A DNA stretch of 64,000 bases from CALMEH01 sp964548225 (lineage in GTDB: Bacteria; Acidobacteriota; Blastocatellia; Pyrinomonadales; Pyrinomonadaceae): NCBI GenBank assembly GCA_964548225.1, contig CAZJQP010000003.1, forward strand, positions 1-64,000. Reading direction: 5' to 3'. Each line of letters starts with the position of its first letter. Within the stretch, counting starts at the first letter, position 1. The position numbers and the translations under genes are program-made. This document shows positions 33,856 through 42,940 of the stretch, piece by piece. Under the pieces are notes generated by a model that was given only the letters and a program-made list of their open reading frames with translations, made no database searches and was not told the origin of the DNA.

Positions 33856-34320
33856 TCAACCGATTAAATCAGGCCACTCTTCAGGCGATTGTGAAAATTC
33901 ATCGGATGTCTGTTCAGTTTGACTTGAAACTGAAATATCTATGACCTTCTGCTCGACAAAAATCGCGCAATCGAGTCGCAAAGCGAGCGCAATGGCATCT
34001 GAGGGTCGTGCATCAAGTGTCAATAATTCACCAGATTTAGATTTTAATTCGATAAGTGCATAGAAAGTGTTTTCCCGCAAATCGTTGATAATTACACGCT
34101 CGGCTTGAAGACCGGTTTCGACTATTAAATTTCGTAGCAAATCGTGTGTCATCGGACGTTGCGGAACAATTTTTTCGATTTCGAGTGCAATCGCATTGGC
34201 TTCAAAAGCACCGACCCAAATCGGTAGAATTGTTTCGGATTCAACTCCTTTAAGAACAACGATTGGATTGTTAGTGTTCGGGTCCATTATAAGCGCACCG
34301 ATTTTTACTTCTATAAGCAT
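33856..34320 (-). CDS. Bifunctional nuclease family protein (DUF151)
   Basis: The 154-residue protein carries the DUF151 core: VVLKGVESETILPIWVGAFEANAIALEIEKIVPQRPMTHDLLRNLIVETG and a second block with SKSGELLTLDARPSDAIALALRLDCAIFVEQKV. Plant and mycobacterial members show DNase and RNase activity; the physiological role in bacteria is not settled. The acidic C-terminal tail (SDEFSQSPEEWPDLIG) is an extra found in some members. It stands between miaB and parA on the same strand, separated from each by under 100 bp. Confidence 0.9.
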   Translation of the reverse strand: MLIEVKIGALIMDPNTNNPIVVLKGVESETILPIWVGAFEANAIALEIEKIVPQRPMTHDLLRNLIVETGLQAERVIINDLRENTFYALIELKSKSGELLTLDARPSDAIALALRLDCAIFVEQKVIDISVSSQTEQTSDEFSQSPEEWPDLIG

Positions 34321-34384
34321 AAATTAAGAACACAGACTGAAAGTTTTTCTAACGACAGTCAGAATATTAAACTTTAAGCCAAGA

Positions 34385-35719
34385 TTAAATAATTTCGCCA
34401 AATAGCGTATTAGATTTGGCTTCAGAAATCCTTACTTTGACGATTTTTCCTAAAAGATTATCGTTTCCGGCAAAACTGATGACTTTATGGCACGTTGAAT
34501 GTCCCGAAAGTTCATCTTTATTTCGATTAGAATGTTTTTCAACTAAAACTTCAACTTCTCTGCCAATATAACTTTGAAAAATATCAATTTGATGCTTGCG
34601 TTGAAGTTTTTCGAGTTCTAAAAATCGTTCGGTTTTTTGTTTCGGCGATACATTGTCAGGCATTTCAAATGCAGGAGTGCCGGGACGCGGCGAATACTTG
34701 AAAATATAAGCACTATCATATTTGCAATATTCGGCTAATTTAAGCGTATCGGCAAAATCCTCTTCGGTTTCTCCGGGAAATCCGACAATTATATCGGTTG
34801 AAAGCGCAATATTTCTTTTTGATGCTTTTATTCTATCAATTTTGGCAAAATAACTTTCTATATTATGCCCACGCCGCATCGCCTTTAAAATACGGTTACT
34901 TCCTGATTGCACAGGCAGATGAACCCAATTACAAAGGTTTTCGTTTTCTTCCAAGGCAGTAACAATATCCGGGTGGAAATCCCTCGGAAATGATGTTGTA
35001 AATTTAATACGTTCGATTCCGGTTGCCGCAACTGCCCGAAGCAGACGCGAAAAAGCGGTTGCACCGCGAAATTCTTCCAAACCCGAATCAGTTTTGGGGC
35101 GGTAACTGTTGACATTTTGACCTATTAGGTGAATTTCTTTGATTCCGCGCCGCTTGAGTGTTAAAACTTGGCGGATTATTTCTGATGCCGGAAGTGATTT
35201 TTCGCGCCCTCTTGAAAATGGAACAATGCAATATGTGCAGAATTTGTTACAACCTTCGATAATCGGCACAAAACCGACAAATGGCGAGTGCTGTTGGTTT
35301 GCGGAAACTGTCCAATCATATTCAATTTCTCGTTCACCTAAATCGAGATATTTTTTTTCTCCTTCAAAAACTTTTTCAATCGCTTTCGAAACTCGTCCGA
35401 CTGCTTTTGTTCCTAAAACAAAATCAATACCATTAGCGCGTGAAAAAAGAGTTTCCCCTTCGAGTTGGGCGACACAACCTAAAACCCCGACAACCGGATT
35501 TTTTAATTTTTCTTCCTTAGGATTACGAATTTGCCCAACGCGGGTAAATAGTTTGTGTTCGGCTTTTTCGCGCACTGAACAGGTGTTTATGAGTATAACG
35601 TCGGCATTTGCTTCGTCGGTCGTAACCTGAAAACCATCGTTATCCAATAGGGTAGCGATTCGCTCGGAATCGGAGACGTTCATTTGACAGCCGAAAGTTT
35701 CGAGATAAACTTTTTTCAT
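34385..35719 (-). CDS. miaB: tRNA-2-methylthio-N6-dimethylallyladenosine synthase MiaB
   Basis: I start at the ATG at 35719; a GTG at 35737 would add six residues (MKKEFS). About 444 residues. The UPF0004 domain holds ETFGCQMN, INTCSVREKAE and GCVAQ cysteines (one Fe-S cluster), the radical-SAM domain has EGCNKFCTYCIVPFSRGREKSLP (CxxxCxxC), and a TRAM domain ends the protein. It adds a methylthio group to i6A37 of tRNAs reading codons that begin with U. It is divergent from dnaE with about 30 bp between the genes, so both promoters must overlap. Confidence 0.96.
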   Translation of the reverse strand: MKKVYLETFGCQMNVSDSERIATLLDNDGFQVTTDEANADVILINTCSVREKAEHKLFTRVGQIRNPKEEKLKNPVVGVLGCVAQLEGETLFSRANGIDFVLGTKAVGRVSKAIEKVFEGEKKYLDLGEREIEYDWTVSANQQHSPFVGFVPIIEGCNKFCTYCIVPFSRGREKSLPASEIIRQVLTLKRRGIKEIHLIGQNVNSYRPKTDSGLEEFRGATAFSRLLRAVAATGIERIKFTTSFPRDFHPDIVTALEENENLCNWVHLPVQSGSNRILKAMRRGHNIESYFAKIDRIKASKRNIALSTDIIVGFPGETEEDFADTLKLAEYCKYDSAYIFKYSPRPGTPAFEMPDNVSPKQKTERFLELEKLQRKHQIDIFQSYIGREVEVLVEKHSNRNKDELSGHSTCHKVISFAGNDNLLGKIVKVRISEAKSNTLFGEII

Positions 35720-35750
35720 AGAGAATTCTTTTTTCACACAAAAACAAAAT

Positions 35751-38700
35751 ATGGAATTAAATTTTAAAACCAGAGATTTCGTGCATTTGCATCTACATAC
35801 GGATTATAGCCTTTTGCAAGGCGCAATCCAACTCAAGCCGTTAGCCAAGCGTTTGAAAGATTTGGAAATGAAAGCCTGTGCAATAACCGATTACGGCAAT
35901 ATGTTCGGTGCTATTTCATTTTATAACACAATGAAAGCGAACGAAATTCACCCAATAATAGGCACTGAAGCCTTTCTGACTTTCGGCAGTCGGTATGATA
36001 AAGAATCGCACGTTAAAGCCGGTGAAAAGCCATATTATAATGTTGTTTTATTGGTAAGAAATTTAGAAGGCTATCACAATTTGGCATATCTCGCATCGAA
36101 ATCATATACGGAAGGATTCCATCATAAACCACGCATAGATTTTGAACTTCTGGCAGAAAAAAGCCAAGGTTTGATTGCGCTTTCCTCCGGTTTCAACGGA
36201 GCAATCTGGCATTTTTTAAGGCAAAATGAATTTTCGAGAGCGACAGAATATGCCTTGCGGATGAAAGAAATCTTTGGCAATGATAATTTTTACATCGAAA
36301 TTCAAGATCACTCGCTCAATGATGAAAAACAAATTCTTAAAGAATTACTTGAACTTTCAAAACACACACAAATACCTTTAGTTGCAACAAATGATGTTCA
36401 TTACTTAGATAAAAGCGATGCTTATGCACAGGAAGTTTTAATGGCAATCGGTGAAGGTAAAACAGTTAATGAAAGCAATCGAAGCCGGTTCGGTTCGGAC
36501 GAATTTTATATGCGTTCGGCAGAAGAAATGTGGAGTATCTTTGGCGCGGAGTTTCCTGATGCATTGAGAAATACGTTGAAAATTACCGAAATGTGTAATG
36601 TTCAGTTTCCTAAAGGCGACAATCTGACTTTGCCGACTTTTCCGATTCCCATCGAATCGAATTGTCGGACAACAGATGAATATTTTGAAAAGATTGTGAT
36701 GGAAGGTTTTGAATCACGCAAAAATTCGGTTTGGTTGCCAATGCAAGCTAATGGCAATCTGAAATATTCATTTGAAGTTTACCGGAATCGTATACGGCGT
36801 GAGATTGAAACTATTACAAATATGAAGTTCCCGGGCTATTTTTTGATTGTTTGGGATTTTATTAAATATGCTAAAAAGAAAAATATTCCGGTTGGTCCAG
36901 GGAGAGGATCGGCGGCAGGTTCGCTTGTTGCATATTGTCTGGAAATTACGGATGTTGATCCACTTCAATATGATTTGCTTTTCGAGAGATTTCTAAATCC
37001 CGAAAGAGTTTCGATGCCCGATATTGATATAGATTTTTGTGTTCGCGGGCGCGGTGATGTAATCAATCATGTTACTGAAATTTATGGACGTGAATCAGTT
37101 TGTCAAATTATTACTTTTGGAACTATGGCTTCAAAGGCGGCAATTAAAGATGTCGGGCGCGCCCTGAATATGCCGCTTGGCGAAGTCGAAAAGGTTGCTA
37201 AACTGATTCCGCCGCCTGTGCGAGGTAGAAATATCAGCATTTCACAGGCACTTGAACAAGTTGAAGAATTGAAAAGAGCGGTTGGAACAAATCCTGAAGT
37301 TAAAAAGTTAGTTGATTTAGCTTTAAGGCTTGAGGGCTGTTCGAGGCATTCTTCGGTTCATGCAGCAGGAGTAGTAATTTCCCCTAAACCACTACACGAA
37401 CTTGTTCCGGTAGCAATATCATCGAAAAATGAATTGACAAGTCAATATACGATGAATGATCTCGAAAAAGTCGGGATGCTCAAGATGGATTTTCTTGCGC
37501 TTACCACCTTAACAATTATAAGCGATTGCTTAAATAAACTTAAACAGAAGGCAGGAGTTGAAATTGATTGGTCGAAAATACCGCTTGATGATGAAAGCAC
37601 GATGAAGTTATTTGGCGAGGGGCGCACTGAAGCCGTATTTCAGTTTGAATCTTCGGGAATGCAGGAAATTTGCCGTCGTCTGAAACCTAAAGAGTTAGAA
37701 GACTTAGCGGCTCTGAATGCCTTATATCGCCCGGGACCGCTTGACGGCGGGATGGTTGATGATTTTATTTTGCGGCACAGAGGTGAAAAAAAAGTGCAAT
37801 ACATTGTGCCTGAAATGGAAGATATTTTGCAAAATACATATGGCATTCTTGTGTATCAGGAACAGATTATGCAAATTGCCCAAAAACTTGGCGGATATTC
37901 CTTGGGCGAAGCCGATATGATGCGCCGGGCGATGGGCAAAAAGAAACGTGAAGAAATGGCGTTACATTCCGAAAAGTTTGTTTCTGGTGCTGTTGAACGT
38001 CAAATTAGTCGTGAAAAGGCGGAAGCAATTTTCAATTTGATGGCACAATTTGCGGATTACGGATTTAACCGAAGCCACTCGGTGGCGTATGCTTACCTTG
38101 CTTATCAAACTGCTTATCTTAAAGCGCACTATCCTGCTTATTTTTATGCATCTGTTTTATCTAACGAAGCACAAGACACAACAAAGATTTATAAATATTC
38201 CAATGAAATGCGTTCAGGTGGTGTTAAACTTTTGCCGCCTGATATTAATGAAAGTGATGCCGATTTTACACCAACGGATGATGCGGTTCGTTTTGGTTTA
38301 AATGCAATTAAAGGAATTGGCACGACAAGTGTGCAGGCAATAATTGAAGCCCGTAATCATGGGTGGTTCACTTCCCTTGCGGATTTTGCGACAAAGATTG
38401 ACCAAGGGGCGGTTAATCGTCGTGGGGCTGAGAGTCTAGTAACAGCCGGAGCTTTCGATTCACTAAAACCTTCCGGTATGCCGCTTAGTCTTTGGCGTTC
38501 CAAAGTTTTTGCAGGAATTGAGGGAGCTTTGTCTTTTGGACAAAAAATTTGGCAAGATAAAATTAGAGGGCAAAGCGGTTTGTTTGAATCAAATGATAAT
38601 AACTTTGATGATTTTCAAGATCATTTACCTGATGTGCCTGCATGGACACAGATGGAAATGGCAAAAAATGAAAAAAATTCCGTTGGCTTTTTTCTTTCCA

Positions 38701-39275
38701 ATCATCCGCTTGATGTGTATGAGAAAGTTTTGCAAGACTTGAAGATAAAGAATCTTGCTGATTATGAGGGTTTGCAGGCGGGTGAAAAGATTACTTTGGC
38801 AGGAATTGTTTCTGGATTACAAGTAAAATATAGTAAGAAAGGAAATCGTTTTTGTATTTTTCGCCTCGAAGACCAGTCGAGTGGCTCGAAATGTTTGGCA
38901 TGGGCTGAGGCGTTCGGAAAGTATAGAGAGTTGCTCAAAGATGATGAAATTATTATTGTCGAAGGACGTGTGGAGTCTGCTGAAGGTCAGGAATATACGA
39001 TAATCCTTGAGGAATGTCGTAGGCTTTCCGATGCGATTTCACTAAGGGCAAGGAATGTGCGGGTTACTTTGCCCGAGAAACTTGATGAAAGTTTTATGGA
39101 AAAAATATTTACGATCTTGAGTTCGAATAAAGGTAATTGCGATGTTTTGCTTGATTTTAGTTTGGAAAATAAAATTAATTTAAGGTTGCAGTCAATTCCT
39201 CTTAAGATCCAAGGGACAAATGTTTTCTCGGAACAACTTGCTGAGATCGGTTGTCAGGTAGAATGGGTTTTGTAA
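35751..39275 (+). CDS. dnaE: DNA polymerase III alpha subunit (DnaE1)
   Basis: The protein has 1174 residues. The N-terminal PHP domain starts VHLHLHTDYSLLQGA and keeps its metal-ligand histidines (ACAITDYGNM). The palm has the catalytic aspartates in MPDIDIDFC and, earlier, GPGRGSAAGSLVAYCL; the fingers and thumb contain MMRRAMGKK and NRSHSVAYAYLAYQTAYLKAHYP. Helix-hairpin-helix ALNAIKGIG-type and an OB fold (TLAGIVSGLQVKYSKKGNRFCIFRLED) follow, then a short tau-binding end. It is the replicative polymerase. Its 3' end overlaps nothing; accA follows 26 bp later on the same strand. Confidence 0.98.
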   Translation: MELNFKTRDFVHLHLHTDYSLLQGAIQLKPLAKRLKDLEMKACAITDYGNMFGAISFYNTMKANEIHPIIGTEAFLTFGSRYDKESHVKAGEKPYYNVVLLVRNLEGYHNLAYLASKSYTEGFHHKPRIDFELLAEKSQGLIALSSGFNGAIWHFLRQNEFSRATEYALRMKEIFGNDNFYIEIQDHSLNDEKQILKELLELSKHTQIPLVATNDVHYLDKSDAYAQEVLMAIGEGKTVNESNRSRFGSDEFYMRSAEEMWSIFGAEFPDALRNTLKITEMCNVQFPKGDNLTLPTFPIPIESNCRTTDEYFEKIVMEGFESRKNSVWLPMQANGNLKYSFEVYRNRIRREIETITNMKFPGYFLIVWDFIKYAKKKNIPVGPGRGSAAGSLVAYCLEITDVDPLQYDLLFERFLNPERVSMPDIDIDFCVRGRGDVINHVTEIYGRESVCQIITFGTMASKAAIKDVGRALNMPLGEVEKVAKLIPPPVRGRNISISQALEQVEELKRAVGTNPEVKKLVDLALRLEGCSRHSSVHAAGVVISPKPLHELVPVAISSKNELTSQYTMNDLEKVGMLKMDFLALTTLTIISDCLNKLKQKAGVEIDWSKIPLDDESTMKLFGEGRTEAVFQFESSGMQEICRRLKPKELEDLAALNALYRPGPLDGGMVDDFILRHRGEKKVQYIVPEMEDILQNTYGILVYQEQIMQIAQKLGGYSLGEADMMRRAMGKKKREEMALHSEKFVSGAVERQISREKAEAIFNLMAQFADYGFNRSHSVAYAYLAYQTAYLKAHYPAYFYASVLSNEAQDTTKIYKYSNEMRSGGVKLLPPDINESDADFTPTDDAVRFGLNAIKGIGTTSVQAIIEARNHGWFTSLADFATKIDQGAVNRRGAESLVTAGAFDSLKPSGMPLSLWRSKVFAGIEGALSFGQKIWQDKIRGQSGLFESNDNNFDDFQDHLPDVPAWTQMEMAKNEKNSVGFFLSNHPLDVYEKVLQDLKIKNLADYEGLQAGEKITLAGIVSGLQVKYSKKGNRFCIFRLEDQSSGSKCLAWAEAFGKYRELLKDDEIIIVEGRVESAEGQEYTIILEECRRLSDAISLRARNVRVTLPEKLDESFMEKIFTILSSNKGNCDVLLDFSLENKINLRLQSIPLKIQGTNVFSEQLAEIGCQVEWVL

Positions 39276-39301
39276 AAAAAGGAGTAATTTTTAAGGAAAA
39301 G

Positions 39302-40153
39302 ATGGAAATTGAGAATAAGACAAATTTAGCTTTTGAACGTGTTCAAAATGCGCGGCACCCGGATAGACCATATACCAGCGATTTACTTGAGACAATATTT
39401 GAAGGTTTTATAGAGCTTCACGGAGATCGTCGTTTTCGGGATGATCCGGCGATTGTTTCAGGATTTGCTGAAATTAATGGGTTAAAGGTTGCTGTAATTG
39501 GTCATCAGAAAGGAAGAGATATGAATCAAAGGCGGCATCGAAATTTTGGTATGCCGAAACCCGAAGGCTATCGAAAAGCTCTACGAATAATGCATTTAGC
39601 TGAAAAGTTTGCACGTCCGGTTATTACTTTTGTTGATACGCCCGGAGCTTACCCGGGAATTGATGCTGAAGAGCGAGGGCAGGCGGAGGCGATTGCCTTT
39701 AATCTGCGTGAGATGGCACATTTAAAAACTACTGTTATCGTTGTTGTTTTAGGCGAGGGCGGTTCCGGCGGGGCTTTGGCTATTGGTGTTGGTGATCGGA
39801 TATTAATGTTGGAAAATGCGGTTTATTCAGTAATTACTCCAGAAGGCTGTGCGGCTATTTTATGGAAAGATGCGAGCAAGGCTAATCTTGCTGCGGAAAA
39901 TCTTAAATTAACGGCAGTCGAGTTACAGAATTTTGGTTTGATAGATGAAATAGTTCCCGAGCAAAAAAATTGGAGTTATTCTCAGAATAATGGAAATGAA
40001 AAAGAGGCTTTAATAGGTTCTTTTGAAGAAACGGCTGAATTTCTTAAAGAAAGAATTTATCAAAATGTTTTGGAGGTTAGTGAACTGACAATTGAGGAAA
40101 ATTTGAGGTTCAGATATGACAAATTTAGAAAGATGGGAATGTGGATGTCTTAA
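39302..40153 (+). CDS. accA: Acetyl-CoA carboxylase carboxyltransferase subunit alpha
   Basis: Read from the ATG at 39302, with AAGGAAAAG just upstream, it has 283 residues; the longer frame from 39251 would overlap the end of dnaE. Motifs are ARHPDRPYTSDLLETIF, IELHGDRRFRDDPAIVSGFA, VTFVDTPGAYPGIDAEERGQAEAIA and EGGSGGALAIGVGDRILMLENAVYSVITPEGCAAILWKDA, all AccA. The N-terminal helical region is shorter than in E. coli. With AccD (not in this window) it transfers carboxyl from biotin to acetyl-CoA in fatty-acid synthesis. A strong terminator follows directly. Confidence 0.95.
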   Translation: MEIENKTNLAFERVQNARHPDRPYTSDLLETIFEGFIELHGDRRFRDDPAIVSGFAEINGLKVAVIGHQKGRDMNQRRHRNFGMPKPEGYRKALRIMHLAEKFARPVITFVDTPGAYPGIDAEERGQAEAIAFNLREMAHLKTTVIVVVLGEGGSGGALAIGVGDRILMLENAVYSVITPEGCAAILWKDASKANLAAENLKLTAVELQNFGLIDEIVPEQKNWSYSQNNGNEKEALIGSFEETAEFLKERIYQNVLEVSELTIEENLRFRYDKFRKMGMWMS

Positions 40154-40159
40154 AAGTGT

Positions 40160-40197
40160 GAAAAAAGCGTTTAGTGGCTTCACTAAACGCTTTTTTC
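40160..40197. terminator. Bidirectional terminator between accA and ssb
   Basis: GAAAAAAGCGTTTAGTG pairs perfectly with CACTAAACGCTTTTTTC around a GCTT loop. It sits just after accA (plus) and just after ssb (minus), with T-runs in both directions, so it serves the two converging genes. Confidence 0.92.
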
Positions 40198-40213
40198 ATT
40201 TTACCCTGCGAAT

Positions 40214-40678
40214 TTAGAATGGAATATCATCATCACTGGCGGTTGATTGAGTCGGTTCAAAGGAAGTATTTGAACTTCCATCTTGGGAACCTGAATATTC
40301 ATTGCTTGAGGAAGCATTTGAATTTGGAGTATCCATTGAATCTTGTCCTCCTGCTCGACCGACAAAATGCATATCTGTAGCGGTTATTTCCAGAGTATAT
40401 CGGGTTTTCCCATCACGATCAGTCCATTCGTCAACTGATAAACGACCTTCAATGTAGATGGGGCTTCCTTTAGTTAGGTATTTTGAAGCATTTTCTGCTT
40501 GCTTACGCCAGAGAGTTACTCTGAACCAGTTTGTAATTTCTTGCAATTCTCCTGTTTTGTCTCTTTTTTTCTCGCTGACAGCGACTGAGAAATTGCAAAC
40601 GGCATCCCCTTGCGGGGTGTATCTGAGTTCGGGATCACGCCCGAGGTTTCCCATTATGGTAATTTTGTTAAATGACAT
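40214..40678 (-). CDS. ssb: Single-stranded DNA-binding protein
   Basis: The protein has 154 residues. N-terminal OB fold: MSFNKITIMGNLGRDPELRYTPQGDAVCNFSVAVSE, TNWFRVTLWRKQAENASKYLTKGSPIYIEGRL and YTLEITATDMHF. A low-complexity serine/asparagine/glutamine tail ends in the acidic tip DDDIPF, the protein-interaction motif. It coats single-stranded DNA during replication and repair and is the partner of RecO, encoded at 21.7 kb. It converges on accA. Confidence 0.97.
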   Translation of the reverse strand: MSFNKITIMGNLGRDPELRYTPQGDAVCNFSVAVSEKKRDKTGELQEITNWFRVTLWRKQAENASKYLTKGSPIYIEGRLSVDEWTDRDGKTRYTLEITATDMHFVGRAGGQDSMDTPNSNASSSNEYSGSQDGSSNTSFEPTQSTASDDDIPF

Positions 40679-40815
40679 TTTATATTTTTTCTCCGTTATT
40701 TAATTTTATTTGAAGGCAAACTTTTTGGGGTATATTTAACAACAATATAAATATTTTTTAGGCTTAAAATACATTGCCTTGATAATTCAAAAGTATGCCG
40801 AAACAATTGTTTTGA

Positions 40816-41892
40816 ATGAAAGATTATAACATAAAATTTTATAAAACTTTACTTTTGTCCGGAATAATTTTGTTGATTTTTTCGGTTGTTACCTTTTCAC
40901 AGACGGACTGGTCGAAATCTCTAAAATCTTGTTGGGGGATCAACGAGAAGGTTTTCCACATCGCGTCTGATAATGTATCTAAAAACATCTTTTTATTTTC
41001 TGCGGACTCTGTAAAAAGTATAAATCCTATCAACGGGCAAATTTTATGGGAAAATAAAGAAAACTTTGATAATTATTCGGATTTCTTTATTTTATCTAAT
41101 AACGTTATGTATTCAGCTTACAGTAATCAAAAAAAGAAGAGATTCCTATTTTCAGTAAATATTTTTAGTGGACTTTCAAACTGGTTTTTAGAAATCCCGA
41201 ATGGTAGCCAAGTTTTTTTGAGTAGCAACGAAAATAAAATTCTTCTCTATGAGGAGAATTTAGAAAAATATTATATAAATCTTCAAACAGGACAAAAAAT
41301 ATTTTCTGATAATCTTTCTCTTCAAACGAGTCAGTTTATTTTAGAATTAGGTGCTGTATATTTAGATTTCCAAGGAAAAACATTGAAATTTGGGTATTTG
41401 GGCAAATCTGATAATAATTCTGCCATGACTAAGAAATTTGACGACAGAATAATTCTCTTAAATACAAATACTTTGTTATGGTCAACTGATGATAACTATT
41501 TTGGCGTTTATAACCTATTAAGTAGAAAAAATCAGTGGAAAAGGAAAATAGGTGGAAAAATAACGGATATGAAAACTTTCAGAAATACGATTTATATTTC
41601 TTCCCTCGACAACTTTATATATCTGTTTAGTATAACTGATGGAAGATTCTTAATGAAACAAAGGTTTGATGCTAGAATTACAAACTCATCGGAAATACAC
41701 GAAGATAGAATTGCTGTTTCAGCATACAATAGTAATTCTATAAAAATTATTAATCTAAGAGATGTTAAGGTGGAAAATATTTTGACGTTATCAGACGCGA
41801 ATTTATTTTCTGTTCATCACAGTTTTGTCGATGACAAATTAATCGTAGCAACACCTTCAAAGGTAATTGCATACAGTCCAAACTGCAAATAA
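40816..41892 (+). CDS. Secreted beta-propeller (PQQ-like repeat) protein of unknown function
   Basis: The protein has 358 residues. A signal peptide (TLLLSGIILLIFSVVTFSQ region, residues 9-29) is followed by repeated strands with aromatic-glycine patterns such as INPINGQILWENKE, VNIFSGLSNWFLEI and FSITDGRFLMKQRF, which fit the W/L-rich blades of PQQ/YncE-type beta-propellers. No ligand residue set is complete, so a scaffolding or binding role outside the cytoplasm is likely. An unusually AT-rich, asparagine- and serine-rich composition sets it apart from the housekeeping genes. Its own terminator follows at once. Confidence 0.7.
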   Translation: MKDYNIKFYKTLLLSGIILLIFSVVTFSQTDWSKSLKSCWGINEKVFHIASDNVSKNIFLFSADSVKSINPINGQILWENKENFDNYSDFFILSNNVMYSAYSNQKKKRFLFSVNIFSGLSNWFLEIPNGSQVFLSSNENKILLYEENLEKYYINLQTGQKIFSDNLSLQTSQFILELGAVYLDFQGKTLKFGYLGKSDNNSAMTKKFDDRIILLNTNTLLWSTDDNYFGVYNLLSRKNQWKRKIGGKITDMKTFRNTIYISSLDNFIYLFSITDGRFLMKQRFDARITNSSEIHEDRIAVSAYNSNSIKIINLRDVKVENILTLSDANLFSVHHSFVDDKLIVATPSKVIAYSPNCK

Positions 41893-41927
41893 GAAAAAGG
41901 CTTTGATTTTTTCAAAGCCTTTTTCTT
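41891..41927 (+). terminator. Terminator after the beta-propeller gene
   Basis: AAGAAAAAGGCTTTGA pairs with TCAAAGCCTTTTTCTT around a T-rich loop, overlapping the stop codon region at 41892. Because the opposite strand gene (41943) also ends near here, it probably works in both directions. Confidence 0.9.
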
Positions 41928-41942
41928 AAACTAATTTCTAAT

Positions 41943-42173
41943 TTAGTGAGAATTTGTGTGTTTCTGCATCATCGCATAAATCTCATCTTTGACTAATAAT
42001 TTTTTCTTTTTAAGAACTGTTTCCTCGACTAATTCATCTTCACTTGGATAAGTTAAAGCAGATAACTCATCTAAACGCTTCTCATAATTTTGATGCTGTT
42101 GCACCAGTTCCCGAAAATTCTGATCTTTTCTAAGCAGTTCGTCCCGAACGGGATCTACTGTTGTCATATCCAT
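41943..42173 (-). CDS. YdcH/DUF465-family small protein
   Basis: The 76-residue protein shows the DUF465 coiled pattern: QHQNYEKRLDELSALTYPSEDELVEETVLKKKKLLVKDEIYAMM. This family is widespread, helical, and of unknown function; small size and charge suggest an adaptor or DNA/RNA-associated factor. It ends in MQKHTNSH. It is monocistronic, followed by the terminator at 41891-41927 and with 152 bp to the tsaB gene in which I see nothing else. Confidence 0.8.
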   Translation of the reverse strand: MDMTTVDPVRDELLRKDQNFRELVQQHQNYEKRLDELSALTYPSEDELVEETVLKKKKLLVKDEIYAMMQKHTNSH

Positions 42174-42325
42174 TTTTCAATATTCTCCTTTTTGACTTAA
42201 AGATTAAAATATCTCTGACAGTTAGTTGAATTCCAAACTTAATGTCCAAGTCCGAATATAAACCAGAATTACTCTCAAATCAAGTTTTATGGTCTAATAA
42301 AACTGTTCCGTCCCCATTACTTTGT

Positions 42326-42940
42326 TCATTCAATAAAATTACTATATTGGCTCAAAGAAGATAAATTCAAAAACCTCGCAAAATTATCATCCATTTCAAA
42401 AAAAATGACATTACCCTCCAAACCTATTAATTCATCATCATTTTTCCTTAAAACAATTATGACTTGCTGAAACTCTTGATCATTTATGGAAGTAAGTAAA
42501 TCATTTTTTGAAACTTTCTTCATTTGACTACTCACAACAGTAAAGTCTTTTTTCTCAAATGATTGCAAACAAAATTCATTTTCCGCAGTTTGTATGCCGG
42601 TCTGAATAAAACCGTTCTTTTGAGAACAAAAAGTTAAAGCATACAAAAGTTCAACCTTAAAACATTCACAAGAAAATGCGAGTGAGAGAGCTTTTGCAGT
42701 TGCCGCTCCGATTCTGATTCCTGTCCGACTTCCCGGTCCGCCGGAATACACTATCTTGTTGACTTCGTGCTTTTCGAGAGAATTTTCTAACAATAATTTT
42801 TCAATTATGAAAAGCAAATCTTCTGCTGTCGAACGTGGATTCAAATTGCACAAAGAGTCAAGCTCACGACCATCTTCGAAAATAGAAAAACTACCGCCAC
42901 CGAGCGCAGTTTCAATCGCTAATTGAATCATTCTACTCAT
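42326..42940 (-). CDS. tsaB: tRNA threonylcarbamoyladenosine biosynthesis protein TsaB
   Basis: The protein has 204 residues. Its N-terminal half follows the ASKHA fold of TsaB/YeaZ: LAIETALGGGSFSIFEDGREL, then YSGGPGSRTGIRIGAATAKALSLAFSC. It supports TsaD in making t6A37 on ANN-decoding tRNAs. One oddity is the arginine in PGSRTGIRIG where most TsaB have PGSFTGLRIG. The second half is divergent and rich in lysine and serine, still of the right length. The ATG overlaps the nucleotidyltransferase gene upstream by 8 bp, so it is translated after the PqqD/nucleotidyltransferase operon. Confidence 0.82.
   Translation of the reverse strand: MSRMIQLAIETALGGGSFSIFEDGRELDSLCNLNPRSTAEDLLFIIEKLLLENSLEKHEVNKIVYSGGPGSRTGIRIGAATAKALSLAFSCECFKVELLYALTFCSQKNGFIQTGIQTAENEFCLQSFEKKDFTVVSSQMKKVSKNDLLTSINDQEFQQVIIVLRKNDDELIGLEGNVIFFEMDDNFARFLNLSSLSQYSNFIE

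Noticed and set aside
42241..42363. A 40-residue plus-strand frame after tsaB
   Set aside because: It overlaps the 3' end of tsaB, has no ribosome-binding site and no membrane or domain signal.
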